Source of the DNA: Planctomycetota bacterium
Lineage (GTDB): Bacteria > Planctomycetota > Planctomycetia > Planctomycetales > Planctomycetaceae
Length of the DNA: 8,345 bases
Direction of reading: 5' to 3'
Assembly (NCBI GenBank): GCA_027622115.1
Contig: JAQBZS010000269.1
Location: forward strand, 1 to 8,345
Positions within the stretch are counted from its first letter, which is position 1. Each line of letters opens with the position of its first letter. Under the pieces are notes generated by a model. That model saw nothing but the letters and a program-made list of their open reading frames with translations. It made no database searches and was not told the origin of the DNA. A program made the translations under genes and the position numbers. Shown here piece after piece: positions 6,172 through 8,345 of the stretch.

Positions 6172-7374
6172 TTACTCGGCGGAGACTTCCACAGCCCAGT
6201 CTTCGAGTTGGATGTACTGCTTGGCGAATTCCGGCGTCTCGCATTTCATGGGGCTCTTGAAGAACGACCCCAAGTGAGACATGACGCCGGATCGACCGCC
6301 TCGACGCCACTCCCGCTCCGTGAATCGAACCAAATCCAGTACCAACGGCGCGGCCAGCAACGAGTCGCAGCCTTGCCACGTAAATTGCAGTGCCATTTTC
6401 GTGTTCAAGAAGCCTTGGAAATGAATGTGGTCCCACGCGGTTTTCCAGTCACCCAGCGACCGAATGTTCTCGATGGAGACCAACGACTGCGGCGGATAGC
6501 CCAGAATCTCGGTGAGCAGGTGGTCTTTGGAGCGGACTTTGTTGGCCTTATTGGCGGGGTCGTCGAGGACTTCCGCATCCATGTTGCCAAAGATATTGTG
6601 GCCCACCCAACTCATGACCTTGAGATGCCGGTCGGCAAACATGGGGGCCAAGACCGATTTCATCAACGTCTCGCCCGTCTTGCCGTCTCGACCGACATGC
6701 AGCGAGCCGGATTCCGCCGCGAACTCATCGAGTGCCGGTAAGTCCGATCCGACCGACGGCGTGAAATTGACGTACGAACAACCGGCTTGCATGGCCGCGA
6801 TGGCATAGAGGGTGCTCGCCGGGACTTCGATTCGGTCGAGCTGAGTCGAGAGTTCCGACCAAGTCAATTCGTGGATGTTGGAATCGACGGCCGGTTCGGT
6901 GGATGCCAGATTCACGACAACCACGTGCTTCAGTCCGTGACGCTCGCGGAATTCCCGAATATCGGTGCTCAGCCGCGCGATGGCGGCCGACGTGGACTCA
7001 CCGGCCGTGGCCCGAGCCGTATCACTCGCCAGCGACTCGATTCGACTTCCCACCGCCAGCAGCGTGCCCGTGCGAACGTTGGCGTTGAATTCGTCGAGCG
7101 TCGGCGCGATGGCGTCCAAATCGTCGCGATCAAACACGCCGGCCGTCTTGTGCAGGGCGCGTGCTTCATCAACGTACGAGGTGTCTCGGATTTCGTGGCC
7201 GCCGACGACGAACTGGTCCCAAGTCGCCAATTGCAGGTCGGCGAATTTCGGGAGTGCCGAGACGAGCCCGGTTTGCTCGGCCAACTGCTTCTGAAACGAT
7301 GCCAATCCGACAACGGTGGTGGTGGAGACTCCACCCCACGCTCCGATCAACCAGATTCCAAACTTGTCCGACAT
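6172..7374 (-). CDS. ino1: Inositol-3-phosphate synthase (myo-inositol-1-phosphate synthase), EC 5.5.1.4
   Basis: This 400-residue cytosolic NAD-dependent enzyme converts D-glucose 6-phosphate to 1D-myo-inositol 3-phosphate, the first step of inositol synthesis. The N-terminal Rossmann segment is IGAWGGVSTTTVVG (10-23), a variant of the eukaryotic GxGGNNG loop. Later family blocks are seen in order: VVVNLASTEP (152-161), NFTPSVGSD (203-211), GRDGKTGETLMKSVL (228-242, equivalent to the eukaryotic GDDxKSGQTKxKSVL with its catalytic lysines), WVGHNIFGNMDAEVL (256-270), VRSKD (280-284) and GCDSLLAAPLVLDL (335-348, equivalent to CEDSLLAAP). The length fits the shorter bacterial/archaeal type rather than the roughly 530-residue eukaryotic type. 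The start at 7374 is backed by AGGA seven bases upstream. The gene is convergent with the flippase-like gene. Upstream, a 103-base palindrome starts only 36 bases from the start codon. Product use (inositol lipid, glycoside or osmolyte) cannot be read from the window. Confidence 0.9.
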   Translation of the reverse strand: MSDKFGIWLIGAWGGVSTTTVVGLASFQKQLAEQTGLVSALPKFADLQLATWDQFVVGGHEIRDTSYVDEARALHKTAGVFDRDDLDAIAPTLDEFNANVRTGTLLAVGSRIESLASDTARATAGESTSAAIARLSTDIREFRERHGLKHVVVVNLASTEPAVDSNIHELTWSELSTQLDRIEVPASTLYAIAAMQAGCSYVNFTPSVGSDLPALDEFAAESGSLHVGRDGKTGETLMKSVLAPMFADRHLKVMSWVGHNIFGNMDAEVLDDPANKANKVRSKDHLLTEILGYPPQSLVSIENIRSLGDWKTAWDHIHFQGFLNTKMALQFTWQGCDSLLAAPLVLDLVRFTEREWRRGGRSGVMSHLGSFFKSPMKCETPEFAKQYIQLEDWAVEVSAE

Positions 7375-7381
7375 TCCGCGT

Positions 7382-7385
7382 TCCT
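7382..7385 (-). promoter_or_regulatory. Ribosome binding site of the inositol-3-phosphate synthase gene
   Basis: On the minus strand AGGA is followed by a seven-base spacer (ACGCGGA) and the ATG at 7374-7372. It lies between the start codon and the palindromic element at 7411-7513, so it was not disrupted by that element. Confidence 0.75.
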
Positions 7386-7410
7386 AATCAATGATTGAAG
7401 GGGGCCAACC

Positions 7411-7513
7411 TAGAAGCTATCTGAAAAAGGGGTCTGACCCTTTGGAGGCCTCGCTAAACCCCGGCAAAAACTGAGGCCGGAGAGGGTCAGACCCCTTTTT
7501 CAGATAGCTTCTA
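7411..7513. mobile_element. 103-base palindromic MITE-like element A
   Basis: 7411-7441 and 7483-7513 are a perfect 31-bp inverted repeat beginning TAGAAGCTATCTGAAAAA. An inner 6-bp stem (7447-7452 with 7473-7478) closes around a 20-base loop. The element is flanked by ACC on both sides (7408-7410 and 7514-7516), a candidate 3-base target duplication. The AAAAAGGGG...CCCCTTTTT layout makes it a strong bidirectional intrinsic terminator as well. It contains no coding capacity. Its termini match those of the element at 8179-8280. The mobile call is inference from paired termini and flanking repeats. Confidence 0.75.
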
Positions 7514-7566
7514 ACCGTGATCGGCGCGAGATTCCACGGAACGGAAAGTCCGCTCCATCGCACGCA

Positions 7567-8079
7567 TTATTCTTGCGGCAGCGACTTTGCGCTGATCTTC
7601 AGCGAGGCCGTTTGGCCGTCAAGCCGGTGTTCGAAGGTGTTTTGCCGCAGTTCACCTTCCGGATTCAGTTGGTAGAGATGCAGGTGGAGTTCGTCGTATT
7701 CGTCGAGGTCGAGATTGTCGCCGACCACTTGCGTAACGGCCGCGATGAATTCGGCCGTCGGTTCTTCGTCAAGAATCGGATCGAAGGCGACCTTCATCAC
7801 GATTCGCAGGATCATGGGCGATCCATCTTGCATCCGACGTTGGCCGCCGTCGACGCGAGGGCTGGAATCGGGGAATTCCTTAACCAGCACTTCTTGCAGC
7901 GGCATGAACGGCATCAAGTGCAGTTTCCAGTAAATCCACAACGACGTTGTGGCCACGACGCCGAACCCCAACATGGCCAGTACGAGCCATTTGCCCGAGA
8001 TGTGCCGCGCGTGGGGATCGTGATGGAACGCCACCGTGTCGAACAGATTGTTGGGTGTCGCATCGTCGCTGTCTGCCAT
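7567..8079 (-). CDS. Unrecognised one-helix membrane protein (170 aa)
   Basis: I do not recognise a family. A polar N-terminus with several His residues (FHHDPHARH, 18-26) precedes one hydrophobic helix at about 31-50 (WLVLAMLGFGVVATTSLWIY). After a short positive stretch the rest should form a soluble domain of about 115 residues. It contains a PDSSPRVDGGQRRM segment (70-83), then ILRIVMKVAFDPI, an acidic helix region and LDLDEYDELHLHLYQLNP. The alternating strands look like a compact alpha/beta or beta-rich periplasmic or cytosolic domain. The start is well supported: AAAGG lies five bases upstream of ATG 8079. The gene is isolated, with palindromic elements on both sides, so it is probably transcribed alone and not with the inositol-3-phosphate synthase gene. 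The HxxPHxxH N-terminus could bind metal, but that is speculative. Confidence 0.8.
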   Translation of the reverse strand: MADSDDATPNNLFDTVAFHHDPHARHISGKWLVLAMLGFGVVATTSLWIYWKLHLMPFMPLQEVLVKEFPDSSPRVDGGQRRMQDGSPMILRIVMKVAFDPILDEEPTAEFIAAVTQVVGDNLDLDEYDELHLHLYQLNPEGELRQNTFEHRLDGQTASLKISAKSLPQE

Positions 8080-8084
8080 CTGCG

Positions 8085-8089
8085 CCTTT
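8085..8089 (-). promoter_or_regulatory. Ribosome binding site deciding the start of the 170-residue protein
   Basis: On the minus strand AAAGG precedes the ATG at 8079-8077 with a five-base spacer (CGCAG). This supports this start over any internal one. Confidence 0.7.
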
Positions 8090-8178
8090 CAAAGTTGTGG
8101 AAGGCGGCGAGTCTACTGGAATGGCGTCCGACTGGCGATTTCGTCGCCGCATCCTGCTGGGCTCGAACGATGTCCGCG

Positions 8179-8280
8179 TAGAGACTTCTGAAAAAGCGGG
8201 ACAGGCACCCACATGTTGAATTTCGGAATTGAATTGGCACAACATGTGGGAGCCAGTCCCGGTTTTTCAGATAGCCTCTA
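8179..8280. mobile_element. 102-base palindromic MITE-like element B
   Basis: 8179-8218 and 8240-8280 are inverted repeats matching at 36 of 41 aligned positions (four substitutions, one single-base gap), around a 21-base AT-rich loop. The right terminus, read inward, is TAGAGGCTATCTGAAAAA, identical to element A (7411-7513) in 17 of 18 bases. The inner parts (GGGACTGGCTCCCACATGTTG split at 8211-8218/8240-8260) differ completely from element A. The flanks carry GCG on both sides (8176-8178 and 8281-8283), again a 3-base direct repeat. CCCG followed by five T in both directions makes it a likely bidirectional terminator. The diverged arms suggest it is older than element A. Confidence 0.75.
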
Positions 8281-8287
8281 GCGCGGA

Positions 8288-8345
8288 TTATTCATGGTCG
8301 TAGGGTGCTGTCGAAGCAAACCGTGATGGTGGTGCGTCTTCGGTC
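8288..8345 (-). CDS. Possible C-terminal end of a further minus-strand gene
   Basis: Reading leftwards from the right edge, one frame stays open for 18 codons (TEDAPPSRFASTAPYDHE) and ends at TAA (8290-8288), five bases before the GCG flank of element B. A gene upstream and in the same orientation as the 170-residue protein would fit the layout. With only 18 residues the frame cannot be told from chance, and no product can be named. An alternative is the start of a plus-strand gene at ATG 8323. Confidence 0.3.
   Translation of the reverse strand, partial: TEDAPPSRFASTAPYDHE

Noticed and set aside
5831..6436. 201-codon minus-strand frame crossing the convergent junction
   Set aside because: It would span the nested hairpins and overlap the ends of two well-supported genes in other frames.
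6787..7398. 203-codon plus-strand frame opposite the inositol-3-phosphate synthase gene
   Set aside because: It is a shadow of a gene with clear enzyme motifs and a ribosome binding site on the minus strand.
7411..8280. CRISPR array or phage attachment sites suggested by repeated ends
   Set aside because: There are only two elements, each palindromic with different centres. There are no regularly spaced repeats and spacers, and no integrase or cas gene in the window.

Overview
The window looks like chromosomal DNA from a planctomycete of the Pirellulales/Rhodopirellula-like type. The evidence is moderately high GC, a partial gene carrying the planctomycete-restricted TIGR03000 domain, a gene pair in which a one-helix 'LNHGFHFF' protein precedes an HTTM-domain protein, and hairpin-forming repeats in the intergenic spaces. 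These assignments come from motif recognition by eye; no database search was run.

Plus-strand half (1-6049). The end of a TIGR03000-domain protein (1-399) is followed by a textbook intrinsic terminator (491-526). Only 14 bases later a one-helix protein with an eight-residue Pro-rich tandem repeat begins (541-1452). After a 269-base gap with a strong hairpin come an HTTM (vitamin K-dependent gamma-carboxylase-like) membrane protein (1722-2738) and, 30 bases on, an exported YiiX/NlpC-P60-type cysteine hydrolase of unusual size (2769-4742). A flippase-like polytopic membrane protein of the LPG-synthase TM family follows (4898-6049). All four products of 541-6049 are predicted to be in or across the envelope. 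They may form an undescribed envelope module, but that is inference from adjacency.

Convergent junction (6050-6171). Two hairpins that are also inverted repeats of each other separate the two strands and probably stop transcription from both sides.

Minus-strand half (6172-8345). An inositol-3-phosphate synthase (7374-6172) and an unrecognised one-helix protein (8079-7567) have good ribosome binding sites. A possible tail of a further minus-strand gene lies at the right edge (8345-8288).

The most notable finding is a pair of related long palindromes (7411-7513 and 8179-8280) bracketing the unrecognised gene. They share an 18-base terminal motif (17 of 18 identical), differ in their centres, and each is flanked by its own exact 3-base direct repeat (ACC, GCG). 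This looks like a family of MITE-like non-autonomous mobile palindromes that also act as bidirectional terminators. One of them sits within the likely promoter region of the inositol-3-phosphate synthase gene.
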